DNA of 61,151 nt from Pseudanabaena sp. BC1403. Its GTDB lineage: Bacteria > Cyanobacteriota > Cyanobacteriia > Pseudanabaenales > Pseudanabaenaceae. Shown here in pieces: positions 1 to 8,276 of this stretch (position 1 is its first letter; the number at the start of each line of letters is the position of its first letter). A program made the position numbers and the translations under genes. The notes beneath the pieces were generated by a model. It searched no databases. It was not told the DNA's origin and was given only the letters and a program-made list of their open reading frames with translations. The stretch lies in assembly GCF_002914585.1 (NCBI RefSeq), contig NZ_PDDM01000030.1, forward strand, positions 1 to 61,151. The letters run 5' to 3'.

Positions 1-58
1 CTCCCTTTCAGGTCGGGCTCGCTTCGCTTTCGCTCGTCGCTCCCTTCAGCGCTTTACT

Positions 59-87
59 AAGGTAGCAAGCTTATAAAGGTTTGTCAA
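59..87 (-). promoter_or_regulatory. Candidate strong sigma70-type promoter reading out of the left edge
   Basis: On the minus strand a perfect TTGACA (82-87) is separated by 17 bp from TACCTT (59-64), so transcription would start near base 52 and leave the window leftwards. The strength of the -35 box suggests a highly expressed transcript such as a stable RNA operon or a phage-like or ribosomal gene. The gene itself is outside the window, so its identity is unknown. Confidence 0.45.
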
Positions 88-224
88 CCCCTTTCTTCCT
101 TTTGTTTTGTGCTAGCTCCTCAAATTCGCTACATCACTTGCTAAGCAACACTCTTAAGCCTAAAACTTTTTTAAGATTTTCTTGCTAGCGGTGGAAATTT
201 GGCGCAATTATTGAGGTGATGAGT

Positions 225-1880
225 TTATTGGTTGACAATATAGGCGGAGGAAATCGCTTTTAGCTGCCCCGATCGCACTAGAGCTTGGTAGATGAATGCA
301 GCGACTTCGGCTCTGGTGGCGGGTTGATTAGGATTTAAGAGTTTTAGATTGGGATAGTTGACAACCATACGATTCTCGGTTGCAGCACCAACACTGTTAC
401 GTGCATAGGCAGGAATAGCATTTGCGTCTGAGAAGACTTGCAAGGTTGTGTTAATAGGTTTTGTTGGGGCGTAGCCTAGTCCATTAGCTAGGGAAACAAG
501 AATTTGCACGCGGGAAATATTTTCATTGGGGCGGAATGTAGTAGCGGAATAACCAGACATAAAGCCTGTGGTATAGGCTTTTTGAATAGCGGTAGCAGCC
601 CAGTTATTTGAAGCAACGTCGATAAAAGTAGCGCTACTGCGAATAGTTGACTTGTTCATAGCTTGGCTGAGCAGCGCTGCAAATTGAGCTCTGGTGACGG
701 GGTCGTTGGGGCGAAAACTGCCATCGGGGAAGCCCTTGATAATATTTCTAGAGGCTAATTCTTGGATAAAAGTTTGCGCCCAATAGTTATTAGGTACATC
801 TTTAAAAGCGACTTGAGTCGTTGGGGTTGTAGGGGTAGATGGGGATGTAATTGGGGAAGTTGGCTGGACAAGATTGACTGAGCCTTGAACTCGCTTGGGA
901 TCGACTTGGTTACCGATCGCAACGACTGTGACTCCAGAGGCATTGTTAATATCGGTTTGCTTATTATTTTGGAAAATATTTTGACCAGGGCTAGCATCTG
1001 TCCCAAGATCTACAGTGGGTTGTCCCTTGCGATCCTTCAAAATTACTAGACCATTTTCTTGATTGTTTGCAATGAGATTATTACGAAATGAAGGCATAGA
1101 TAGATTCGAGACAACGATGCCTCCACGGTTGCTAACGATGCGATTAGAGATAACAGCAACTTTTGAGTTTTGCCCGATCGCTAAACCAAATCCAGTATTA
1201 TCAAAGGTGTTGGACTGGATATTTCCTGTACTTGTACCAAGAGCTGAGAGACCATTTGCACCATTTTTAGTAAAAATGTTGTTGCTGACATTGGCGGAAG
1301 TTGCACCTGTTAAGAAAACTCCGTCATGGGTGGAATTGGCAAAGGTATTGCTTGTGATGGTGACATTTTGGGCTGACTCAACCCAAAGAGCATAGCCTCT
1401 AGGATTTTTATTGGTAATAGTGATGCCTTCAATGCGAGAGCCACTACCAACGAGCATGGCAATATTTTGACGAGCAAAGGTGGGACTGACAAAAACTCCA
1501 CCCCCAGAAATAATAATTTCTTGACCTTGGTTGGCAGAGTTACCGCGTAAAGTTACCCCAGAGGGAATTGTGAGGGGGAATTTTTCTCCCGTTTCGACTG
1601 AGTAAGTCCCAGATGCTAATTGAATAATTGCACCACTTTGAGGATTTTTATTGAGAGCGGCAGTTAATGATCGCAATGGCTGATCAGCCGAGACCCCCGA
1701 GTTAGAGTCTGAACCGTTAGCAGAGACAAAAATAACGGTGTTTGCTTGAGCGATTTGCAGAGTGGTTGAACTAGCTGGATTAGAATTTTGCGCGATCGCT
1801 AGGTCAGTTAGTGTGACAATTTGAGATAATCCAAAAGTAAAAAGAAATGCAAGTCTCAGAGATGTCCGTGAAAATGACAT
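225..1880 (-). CDS. Secreted DUF1565/parallel beta-helix protein with three SLH domains
   Basis: 551 aa. Residues 1-30 form a signal peptide (hydrophobic core around AFLFTFGLS, cleavage probably after AIA|Q31). Residues about 48-330 are a DUF1565/NosD-like right-handed beta-helix with repeated short Asn/Gly-rich rungs such as SNTFANSTHDGVFL. A Thr/Pro/Ser linker (about 340-357) leads to three SLH domains (about 358-545) with the usual spacing of FKDVPNNYWA, FIDVASNNWA and FSDANAIPAYA. In cyanobacteria SLH domains contact peptidoglycan or the periplasmic side of the cell wall, so this is inferred to be a wall-anchored surface or outer-membrane-associated protein. The substrate of the beta-helix cannot be read from the sequence. 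Start chosen at the ATG that gives a complete signal peptide. It stands alone, divergent from the next gene. Confidence 0.85.
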   Translation of the reverse strand: MSFSRTSLRLAFLFTFGLSQIVTLTDLAIAQNSNPASSTTLQIAQANTVIFVSANGSDSNSGVSADQPLRSLTAALNKNPQSGAIIQLASGTYSVETGEKFPLTIPSGVTLRGNSANQGQEIIISGGGVFVSPTFARQNIAMLVGSGSRIEGITITNKNPRGYALWVESAQNVTITSNTFANSTHDGVFLTGATSANVSNNIFTKNGANGLSALGTSTGNIQSNTFDNTGFGLAIGQNSKVAVISNRIVSNRGGIVVSNLSMPSFRNNLIANNQENGLVILKDRKGQPTVDLGTDASPGQNIFQNNKQTDINNASGVTVVAIGNQVDPKRVQGSVNLVQPTSPITSPSTPTTPTTQVAFKDVPNNYWAQTFIQELASRNIIKGFPDGSFRPNDPVTRAQFAALLSQAMNKSTIRSSATFIDVASNNWAATAIQKAYTTGFMSGYSATTFRPNENISRVQILVSLANGLGYAPTKPINTTLQVFSDANAIPAYARNSVGAATENRMVVNYPNLKLLNPNQPATRAEVAAFIYQALVRSGQLKAISSAYIVNQ

Positions 1881-2053
1881 AAATTTATCCTCTACAATTT
1901 ATTTAAGTCTCAAATTTTTAAGTCTTGGATATGCCGAGCTTGACGCTATGCATCTCAAATAGTTTCTTGAGGTGTTTAGTGCAGTAGCTGCCAAAACTCA
2001 ACCTAAATATACAGCCAAGTTTTAATTTTGGTTTTGCACCGATCGAGGTATTT

Positions 2054-2362
2054 GTGAGTTCACTTCCTGTTCCATCCCATATTCACTACGAGCTTCTGCT
2101 ACAGTTGCTGGAGCGTCAGACCTTACCAGCTCTGCACAATGAGATGAAGCAACCGCACATGGCAACAAAGATGAATGTTTCGAGAGAGCATCTTCAGGCT
2201 GCCATTATTAATCTCCGCAAGGCTTTTGCATTACAAAAGCAGGTTGAAGATCTGTGCGTGTATCACGGTATTCAGGTTTCTTATCGTTGGTCGCTGAGTG
2301 AATCGGAGCAAGAGATGGGGAAATCCTTAAAAGAAATCTCTAATCCCTCGAAAGATTCATAA
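2054..2362 (+). CDS. Conserved cyanobacterial hypothetical protein (probably DUF5340)
   Basis: 102 aa starting at a GTG; no upstream in-frame ATG is available. The N-terminal core (PSHIHYELLLQLLERQT) and the following helical stretch resemble a small cyanobacteria-only family that I recall as DUF5340, a tentative assignment. It is mostly alpha-helical with a charged C-terminus (about 85-102), has no signal peptide or membrane segment, and no catalytic motif is visible. It is followed 8 bp downstream by a 61-nt perfect hairpin, so it is a monocistronic unit. Function unknown. Confidence 0.7.
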   Translation: MSSLPVPSHIHYELLLQLLERQTLPALHNEMKQPHMATKMNVSREHLQAAIINLRKAFALQKQVEDLCVYHGIQVSYRWSLSESEQEMGKSLKEISNPSKDS

Positions 2363-2369
2363 TCAGTTC

Positions 2370-2430
2370 GACCCAGAGTAAGAAAGAAAAGACATCACTT
2401 TGTGATGTCTTTTCTTTCTTACTCTGGGTC
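2370..2430 (+). terminator. Perfect 29-bp hairpin terminator
   Basis: Arms 2370-2398 and 2402-2430 are exactly complementary over 29 nt with a TTT loop. The lower stem is A/T-rich and gives a T-rich 3' arm. It lies just after the stop of the preceding gene. Confidence 0.85.
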
Positions 2431-2480
2431 GCAATTGTGACGAAATTGTTACAATAGAGGAAATTTATTTATAAATATTT

Positions 2481-3923
2481 ATGGTTCAGGCTGCATCGAC
2501 GACTTTTTCGCGAGAAGATTGGCAAAAGGGATATGAGTCACTGCGAACTGAGCAGGCTTATTGGATCGATGAAATCGAGGGACAAATACCGCTAGAGCTA
2601 GAGGGCACTTTATTTCGGAATGGGCCTGGACAGCTTGATATTAACGGGCAGAAATATGGACACCCCTTTGATGGTGATGGCATGGTCTGCGCGATCACAT
2701 TTAAAGATGGCAAGGCACATTTTGCAAATCAATTTGTAAAAACACCTGAGTTTATTGCTGAGCAGAAAGCAGGCAAAATTTTATATCGGGGCGTATTCGG
2801 CACACAAAAGGCTGGTGGATGGCTAAGTAACATTTTTGATTTGCGGAATAAAAATGTTGCTAATACAAATGTGGTGTATCAGGGCGGGAAGTTATTAGCT
2901 TTGTGGGAAGCGGCACGTCCTTATTCACTTAATCCTCAAAGTTTGGATACTTTGGGTCAAGAAACTTTTGATGGGAAGTTAGCGGCGGGGCAAGTATTTA
3001 CAGCGCATCCAAGAAAGGACGATCGCACTGGAGATTTGTGGGGCTTTGGGGTGCAGCCAGGACCAAAATCTACAATTTCGATTTATCAGGTGACAGATGA
3101 GGGCAAGTTAGCGACAGAATCTCAGGTCAAAGTTTCAGGATTTTGTTTCTTGCATGATTTTGCCTATATGCCAAACTATCGGATTTTCATGCAAAATCCT
3201 GTGTCTTTTAAACCTTTGCCATTTATGTTGGGGTTAGCGACGGCAGGCGAATGTATTGAATTAAAGCCTAATGCTCCTAGTCAGTTTTTGCTGATCGATC
3301 GCCAAGGCAATCTGCAAACCATTGAAACCGATCCTTGTTTTGTATTTCATCACTGTAATGCCTATGAACAAGGCGATGAAATCATTTTGGATTCGGTTTG
3401 CTATCCTGACTATCCAAAGTTGGAACCAAATACAGATTTTCGGAATATTGATTTTGACAAGGTGATTGCAGGGCAGTTATATCGATTTACGATTAATCCC
3501 AAACTTGGAACGGTAAAGCGCGAAATGATCTTAGAGAGATCTTGCGAGTTTCCTGTGGTTCATCCCCGTTGTGTCGGGCAAAAACATCGTTATGCCTATA
3601 TTGGCGCGATCGCGAAAGAATCTGGCAACGCACCTTTACAAGCGATCGCCAAAGTCGATATGGAAACTGGTAAGCAAGAATTCCATAGTTTTGCGCCACG
3701 CGGGTTTATTAGTGAGCCGATTTTTGTACCCCGCGATCGCAATGACGATAGTGCTGAGGACGATGGCTGGATTCTGACCTTAATTTTTGATGCAGAACAT
3801 AATCGCTCAGATTTGGTAATACTAGATGCTCAAAATATTACGGGTAACCCTCTAGCCACATTACATCTAAAGCATCATGTACCTTACGGATTGCACGGTA
3901 GTTTTACAACTGAAGTCTTTTAA
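2481..3923 (+). CDS. Carotenoid (apocarotenoid) cleavage oxygenase
   Basis: 480 aa, full length for the RPE65/carotenoid oxygenase family. The four iron-ligand histidines are in place: H176 (FTAHPRKD), H225 (FLHDFAY), H290 (VFHHCNAY) and H472 (YGLHGSF). The family is a seven-bladed propeller that binds non-haem Fe(II) and splits C=C bonds of carotenoids or apocarotenals with O2 to form retinal-type products. Length and C-terminus are typical of cyanobacterial enzymes such as the two Synechocystis homologues; which of these it matches, and hence the substrate, cannot be decided here. It sits alone between two hairpins, and the terminator stem begins inside its last codons. Confidence 0.92.
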   Translation: MVQAASTTFSREDWQKGYESLRTEQAYWIDEIEGQIPLELEGTLFRNGPGQLDINGQKYGHPFDGDGMVCAITFKDGKAHFANQFVKTPEFIAEQKAGKILYRGVFGTQKAGGWLSNIFDLRNKNVANTNVVYQGGKLLALWEAARPYSLNPQSLDTLGQETFDGKLAAGQVFTAHPRKDDRTGDLWGFGVQPGPKSTISIYQVTDEGKLATESQVKVSGFCFLHDFAYMPNYRIFMQNPVSFKPLPFMLGLATAGECIELKPNAPSQFLLIDRQGNLQTIETDPCFVFHHCNAYEQGDEIILDSVCYPDYPKLEPNTDFRNIDFDKVIAGQLYRFTINPKLGTVKREMILERSCEFPVVHPRCVGQKHRYAYIGAIAKESGNAPLQAIAKVDMETGKQEFHSFAPRGFISEPIFVPRDRNDDSAEDDGWILTLIFDAEHNRSDLVILDAQNITGNPLATLHLKHHVPYGLHGSFTTEVF

Positions 3924-3960
3924 ACAAAAGGGGCGCTTTGCGCCCCTTTTGTTTAAAAGA
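3916..3960. terminator. Bidirectional hairpin containing both convergent stop codons
   Basis: 21-nt perfect arms (3916-3936 and 3940-3960) with a TTT loop and a GGGGCGC core. The TAA of the carotenoid oxygenase (3921-3923) is in the left arm and the TAA of the convergent DUF1824 gene (3953-3955) is in the right arm, so one palindrome serves both genes. Confidence 0.85.
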
Positions 3961-4354
3961 GATCTAAAGGAAAATGTCCGTGAGTGCCGCTATAGCCATC
4001 AGTAAAATCGGTGTGCAGAGATAGCAATACTCCTCGATAAGTACCTTTGTAATTGTCAGAATGGTATCGACGACTGCGAGGATTGTATTTTAGATATACG
4101 CCATCTGCGATCACAGGTAAGTCTGCGTCAGGTAACTCATAACGAAAATGAGCAGCATAATTTTGCAGAGCTTGCAAAGCTTCGGCTGTGGTGTCAGCAC
4201 AGATCCCAAAAATGTGATAATCGGCTTGTTTCGTCAAGAAATCTAGGGCTTCGCAGATCTGCGATCGCCGTTCTGAAGTTGCCGATTCTCGATCTAAGTC
4301 GCTTAGTTCCCAGAGAATGCGCTCAGCATCAGCGATGGTTAGATTATTACTCAT
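3953..4354 (-). CDS. DUF1824 family protein
   Basis: 133 aa. The C-terminal block (YLKYNPRSRRY, YKGTYRGVLLS, SGTHGHFPLDLF) is characteristic of DUF1824, a family found in cyanobacteria and plastid-bearing eukaryotes. It looks like a small soluble alpha/beta protein without signal peptide or membrane helices. The biochemical role of the family is unknown to me. It is convergent with the carotenoid oxygenase and shares a terminator with it; it is divergent, with a 47-bp gap, from the DUF3318 gene, so the two may share a promoter region. Confidence 0.85.
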   Translation of the reverse strand: MSNNLTIADAERILWELSDLDRESATSERRSQICEALDFLTKQADYHIFGICADTTAEALQALQNYAAHFRYELPDADLPVIADGVYLKYNPRSRRYHSDNYKGTYRGVLLSLHTDFTDGYSGTHGHFPLDLF

Positions 4355-4401
4355 GGGTTTCGCTCATAGATTTCTAAGGTAAGGAGGAGCTAAATTATAT
4401 T

Positions 4402-5013
4402 ATGAACATTAACGAAGAAATTGCTCGCTTGCGAGATCTATTGCCTGCTTCTTGGCGGATGGCAACATCAATCAAATCTAAGCCTGAGCAAATTGAGCCA
4501 GTCTCAAGCTTACAAATTTTACCTTGGCAAAAAGGGACTCAAGTAAATATCAATTTTCGGCTATGGCGACAATTACCTGAAGCCCAGAGAGATATGTTGT
4601 TATTGCATGAGGTAAGCTGGCGACAACAGACTAAATGGCTACAAACAGGTGCGTATCAAGGTATTGCTGCTGCCGCTTTTGTAGGAGGAGTTGTAGAAGC
4701 AGTCCAAGGAGATGTCACTGGCATAGCGATCGCATTATTATTAGGCACTATCGGCATCAATCAGATTTTACGTAAAAACAAAAGCTCACAGATACAATTA
4801 CAAGCTGATAGTGAAGCACTTGATGTCGCCCAAAAACGTGGTTATGGAGAATCCGAGGCAGCTAGAGCACTCCTTGAAGCTATTCCTGCGGCGGCAAAGT
4901 TAATGGGGCGAAATACACCTGAGTTCACAGAATTAATCCGTTGCCAAAATTTACGGGCGATCGCTGGCTTATCAAAAACAACGATTCCAGAAACAGGTCT
5001 TAATGATTTCTAA
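4402..5013 (+). CDS. DUF3318 family protein with hydrophobic hairpin
   Basis: 203 aa. Hallmarks of cyanobacterial DUF3318 are the start (EIARLRDLLPASWRM), the middle (INFRLWRQLPEAQRDMLLLH) and the end (FTELIRCQNLRAIAGLS). Residues about 83-122 form two adjacent hydrophobic segments (GIAAAAFVGGVVEAV and GIAIALLLGTIGINQI), suggesting a membrane hairpin. A strong Shine-Dalgarno-like AAGGAGGAG lies at 4381-4389, 12 nt before the ATG. Function is unknown; it may be a membrane-associated accessory protein, and no catalytic residues are recognisable. Confidence 0.85.
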   Translation: MNINEEIARLRDLLPASWRMATSIKSKPEQIEPVSSLQILPWQKGTQVNINFRLWRQLPEAQRDMLLLHEVSWRQQTKWLQTGAYQGIAAAAFVGGVVEAVQGDVTGIAIALLLGTIGINQILRKNKSSQIQLQADSEALDVAQKRGYGESEAARALLEAIPAAAKLMGRNTPEFTELIRCQNLRAIAGLSKTTIPETGLNDF

Positions 5014-5038
5014 GTTCAAAGATATCTAGAAAAAATCA

Positions 5039-5089
5039 AAAGCAAAAAAATAAAGGTGAAGCTTTGCTACACCTTTATTTTTTTGCTTT
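5039..5089 (+). terminator. A/T-rich hairpin terminator
   Basis: 20-nt perfect outer arms (5039-5058 and 5070-5089) with an inner AGC-TTT-GCT mini-stem separated by one mismatch, followed by T-rich sequence. It follows the DUF3318 stop. Confidence 0.8.
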
Positions 5090-5238
5090 GTATAATAGTT
5101 GTAGTATCGTTTACACTACCGAAAACCAACATCAATTTCACATTTAGAATTATTGATTTTGTGATAGATTTATACCCTTATAAGATTAAATTACGCTGTA
5201 ATCAGCACATCTAAAATACTCAAAATGGAATATTTCCT

Positions 5239-6258
5239 ATGAGCAGTTGTAGAAATGCACTAGAAGAATTAGTCATCGAAGAATCAGAAGCACAATACAA
5301 ACGCTTAGGTGCTGATGTAAAAAAGCGTGTCGATCTTAGTGAAGTAATCGCTTATACTCTCAATCGCTTACCGCCAATGTATGCAACTACTCAGCGCGGA
5401 TGGGTACAGCAGCGCAAGAGAGCTGAGCAAGAATTAGGATCTGCGATCACTAAAACAGTGCGCAATGGATTTCTAAGTACACAGAGTGATGTCTTAAGAC
5501 AAAGCGATCCGATTCCTGAACATGAACTGATTAGTCAGGCGCGATCGCTTTTTAAGTTACGCAAATTATTTAGCAAGGATTATCTCAAGTGGAAAGATGT
5601 CCCTGAGATTGTTAGAGATGCTTTGGATTCAGGATACTATCAGAGCCTTTCTAATGGCTCATATGTCAGCTTAGATCGACGCAATTCTCTTTTAGCCCGC
5701 AGTTATGCGGTACGTCGGAAATCAACGGCAATTTTGCCTTCAGCATCTAAGGTCGCTAGAACCGAAAAAGATATCTCAACCGAGATGAAAGACTTTGAGT
5801 CTTACATGTCGGGAACTATCTATCGTTATAGCAATATTCTTGAAAGCCTTGTGAATGCGATCGTTGAGCGCCGTGCCCAACGCCTAGATGAAACTGTTCA
5901 GCAGAAAGTTAATATCGATGATGTGGCGGCATATGTCCTTAATCGTTTGCCACCCATGTATGCTACCAGTCGTCGCGGATTACAAAATTTGCGACAAAGA
6001 GTCAAGTCTGAGATGACTAGTCAAATTATCAGTATTGTCAAGGAAGCTTTGACTAAAGTAGTTCAAGCACCCGAAAGATCTTTATCCCCTTTACCTTTTG
6101 AGAAGTTCAATGTTGAGCTAGAAGAATCTTTGGTGCAATTACGCGAATTACTCGGCAGGGATGATATTACATGGCGCAATGTTGCTGAAGCTGTAGAAGA
6201 ATGCTTGAGATCACCTAGGGCTGATTATCCAACTTGGCGAGCAAAGCACGATGTCTGA
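5239..6258 (+). CDS. Tandem ComFB-domain protein (putative cyclic-dinucleotide receptor)
   Basis: 339 aa with two copies of the late-competence ComFB fold. Copy 1 (about residues 5-80) has ALEELVIEE followed by VIAYTLNRLPPMYAT; copy 2 (about 200-275) has ILESLVNAIV followed by VAAYVLNRLPPMYAT. The signature LNRLPPMYAT is identical in both. A helical region (about 95-180) links them and another follows copy 2. Single-domain cyanobacterial ComFB/CdgR proteins were reported as c-di-GMP or c-di-AMP receptors affecting motility, cell size or competence; binding by this protein is inference. The Cys residues common in other ComFB proteins are absent. Monocistronic, with hairpins on both sides. Confidence 0.8.
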   Translation: MSSCRNALEELVIEESEAQYKRLGADVKKRVDLSEVIAYTLNRLPPMYATTQRGWVQQRKRAEQELGSAITKTVRNGFLSTQSDVLRQSDPIPEHELISQARSLFKLRKLFSKDYLKWKDVPEIVRDALDSGYYQSLSNGSYVSLDRRNSLLARSYAVRRKSTAILPSASKVARTEKDISTEMKDFESYMSGTIYRYSNILESLVNAIVERRAQRLDETVQQKVNIDDVAAYVLNRLPPMYATSRRGLQNLRQRVKSEMTSQIISIVKEALTKVVQAPERSLSPLPFEKFNVELEESLVQLRELLGRDDITWRNVAEAVEECLRSPRADYPTWRAKHDV

Positions 6259-6266
6259 GTATATTT

Positions 6267-6299
6267 AGTAAAAGGGAGCGCAGTGCGCTCCCTTTTACT
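6267..6299 (+). terminator. GC-core hairpin terminator after the ComFB gene
   Basis: 15-nt perfect arms around an AGT loop with core GGGAGCGC / GCGCTCCC and a T-rich 3' arm, 8 bp after the stop codon. Confidence 0.8.
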
Positions 6300-6304
6300 T
6301 TAAT

Positions 6305-6343
6305 AAAAAGGAAAAATAGCGATTAGCTCTATTTTTCCTTTTT
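6305..6343 (+). terminator. Second tandem hairpin
   Basis: 15-nt perfect A/T-rich arms (6305-6319 and 6329-6343) with a 9-nt loop, directly behind the preceding hairpin and ending in T5. Probably a back-up terminator. Confidence 0.65.
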
Positions 6344-6425
6344 GGGGTTAATTTGACCTAAGCATTATGACGATTGCTATAGTAGCAATAGTAAATTTAT
6401 TCACAACTGAATCAACCTAACTAAT

Positions 6426-6752
6426 ATGCTTAGCCCTATTTTGCAAACTAAGATCGAGAGTCAGATTAATAATAATAAAATCATGCTCTACATCAAAGGA
6501 ACTCCGCAACAGCCTCAATGTGGATTTTCGGCAGCAGTTGTGCAAACTTTTAATGCATTAGGACATCCTTACGAAACTGTAAATATTCTTGAAGATAACG
6601 ATTTACGCATGGGCATGAAGGAGTTTTCCAGCTGGCCGACTTTTCCGCAAGTGTATGTTGGTGGTGAATTTGTTGGTGGCTGCGACATTGTCATGGAGCT
6701 AAGCCAACGAGGTGAACTTGCCAATATTGTTCAAGAGGCGATCGCTAAATAA
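6426..6752 (+). CDS. grxD: Monothiol CGFS glutaredoxin (Grx4 family)
   Basis: 108 aa, full length. The CGFS active site is at C32-S35 (PQCGFS), with TFPQVY (cis-Pro P73) and GGCD (83-86) forming the glutathione-binding groove. Proteins of this class bind a [2Fe-2S] cluster as a dimer with glutathione and pass clusters on or sense iron status, acting in the cytosol. The WP motif in the loop (SSWPTFPQ) is typical of Grx4-type proteins. No BolA partner gene lies next to it here. It is convergent with an MFS permease and has its own terminator overlapping its stop codon. Confidence 0.93.
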   Translation: MLSPILQTKIESQINNNKIMLYIKGTPQQPQCGFSAAVVQTFNALGHPYETVNILEDNDLRMGMKEFSSWPTFPQVYVGGEFVGGCDIVMELSQRGELANIVQEAIAK

Positions 6753-6785
6753 ATAAAAAAGGGCGCAAAGTGCCCTTTTTTATTT
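6751..6785 (+). terminator. Terminator of the glutaredoxin gene
   Basis: 14-nt arms (6751-6764 and 6772-6785) with a GGGC / GCCC core and a T6 3' arm; the left arm begins inside the stop codon. Confidence 0.8.
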
Positions 6786-6802
6786 GACTGTAAGGACAAA
6801 TA

Positions 6803-6857
6803 AAAACCCAAAAAGTGTGAGGCGGCGTGGAGCGCCGCCTCACACTTTTTGGGTTTT
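6803..6857 (-). terminator. Terminator of the MFS gene
   Basis: 25-nt perfect arms (6803-6827 and 6833-6857) with a GGCGGCG core and outer A/T stem, 13 bp beyond the minus-strand stop codon. Each convergent gene here therefore has its own hairpin. Confidence 0.8.
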
Positions 6858-6870
6858 AGAATGGCTACAG

Positions 6871-8163
6871 CTATAGAACATTTGATAATGCTTTCTTGGT
6901 TCTTTTCCAAGCCCAAGAACCAAGCCCAAATACAATCAAGCTAAAAACAATTAATACTATTTGAAAACCAATTTGCTGTTTACCACCATTTTGTTTACCA
7001 AACACATTTGTTAAAAAGTCTAAAGATACAGCAATCACAGCAAGGGGCAAACTCGCAGCTATATTTTCGCCATTGTTTAATAGACCAAACACCTTTCCTC
7101 GCATATTCTCAGGTGTGTGTTCTTGAATCGCTGTACGCATGGGGATAACAATTAAAGCGCCATTAACACCAATAAAAGTTCCAATTAGCCAAGCAACCCA
7201 CTGATTAGACACAAACGCAAACATCAACAAACCGATCGCCATACCAATAAAACCAATGAAAGGCAAAGGTCTATGGGCAAATCGCTTGCCAAATTTGCCT
7301 AAAATAAATGCTCCAATTGCTAAGCCTAAACCAACCGATGCGACAAAAGAGCCAAATTCTTCGCGATTACCAGTTACAACTTCAGCAAGATTAAGTGATA
7401 ATTTTTGCATTGCACCAAGAACTGCATATAGCAAAATCATCTGTAACATTGCTCCACCGATCAAATGATTATGGCGCACATATTGAAAAGCGTCTCTTAA
7501 GTCAGTCCATATTCCTGAACCTACTTTTTTAGGATGGATAATCTCATCTTTGGGCAAAGCAAACAAAAATAAGCCAGAGATGATGTACAAGCTACCTAGT
7601 AAAACTTCACGACTATAAGATGTGGCTTCAGGAAAAAGATGGAGCGTAAATGCTAATAATGGTGCGCCGATCGCAAATCCGACAATCAGTGATCCCACTT
7701 CCGTAATAGTAAAAAGAGCATTGGCAGCTAGGAGATCATTCTTGGGAACGATTAAAGGGATCGCGGACTGCTCAGCAGGAGCAAAAAAATTGGTAAGGGT
7801 AGAAATAAGAAAGGTAAACAGCAGTAATACAGCTAATGAGCGAGGCGCAAACGGAATCGCAAAGATACAAGCCCCCCGCAAAAAGTTACACAAAATTAAG
7901 ACTTCGCGTTTTGGATGCCAATCAACAAAAATACCCGCGATTGAACCCAGAAATACCGCAGGCAAGGTCATAGCAATCATGATTGATGATTCTCGCGTAT
8001 TCACATCACTACCGCCATCAGCGACAGCAAGGGCAATCAGCAAAATCAGGACAACTTTATCAACTAACTGAGCCAATATTTGGGCGAGCCACAATGCCAA
8101 AAATTGACGATTACGCAAAACTGCTAAATAGCCAGCGGTCGAGTTTAGATCGGGTTCAGACAT
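6871..8163 (-). CDS. Major facilitator superfamily permease
   Basis: 430 aa with about 12 hydrophobic segments; the first are around FLALWLAQILAQLVDKVVLI and IMIAMTLPAVFLGSIAGIF. The short cytosolic loop after TM2 (IFVDWHPKREVLI) matches the MFS signature position. The layout resembles the MFS_3/EntS-type exporter group. Substrate cannot be predicted. It lies downstream of ftsW on the same strand but behind a 61-nt hairpin, so it is probably transcribed separately. The start ATG (8163) precedes a short polar N-terminus before the first helix. Confidence 0.8.
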   Translation of the reverse strand: MSEPDLNSTAGYLAVLRNRQFLALWLAQILAQLVDKVVLILLIALAVADGGSDVNTRESSIMIAMTLPAVFLGSIAGIFVDWHPKREVLILCNFLRGACIFAIPFAPRSLAVLLLFTFLISTLTNFFAPAEQSAIPLIVPKNDLLAANALFTITEVGSLIVGFAIGAPLLAFTLHLFPEATSYSREVLLGSLYIISGLFLFALPKDEIIHPKKVGSGIWTDLRDAFQYVRHNHLIGGAMLQMILLYAVLGAMQKLSLNLAEVVTGNREEFGSFVASVGLGLAIGAFILGKFGKRFAHRPLPFIGFIGMAIGLLMFAFVSNQWVAWLIGTFIGVNGALIVIPMRTAIQEHTPENMRGKVFGLLNNGENIAASLPLAVIAVSLDFLTNVFGKQNGGKQQIGFQIVLIVFSLIVFGLGSWAWKRTKKALSNVL

Positions 8164-8215
8164 CAGTAAAAATAGCTAGCTAAAGTGGCGTTTCTTAAAC
8201 ATTGTAGAGACTATC

Positions 8216-8276
8216 GCGATCGCCAGTATAAAAAAAGGAATCGCTTCGCGATTCCTTTTTTTATACTGGCGATCGC
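8216..8276 (-). terminator. Perfect 29-bp hairpin overlapping the ftsW stop
   Basis: Arms 8216-8244 and 8248-8276 are perfectly complementary, loop TTC. The arm near ftsW contains its last four codons and its stop (8261-8263), and the base of the stem is a HIP1 octamer. Acts as the ftsW terminator on the minus strand. Confidence 0.85.

Noticed and set aside
7622-8071. 149-codon plus-strand frame inside the MFS gene
   Set aside because: Opposite-strand shadow of a clear 12-helix permease; basic, low-complexity composition.
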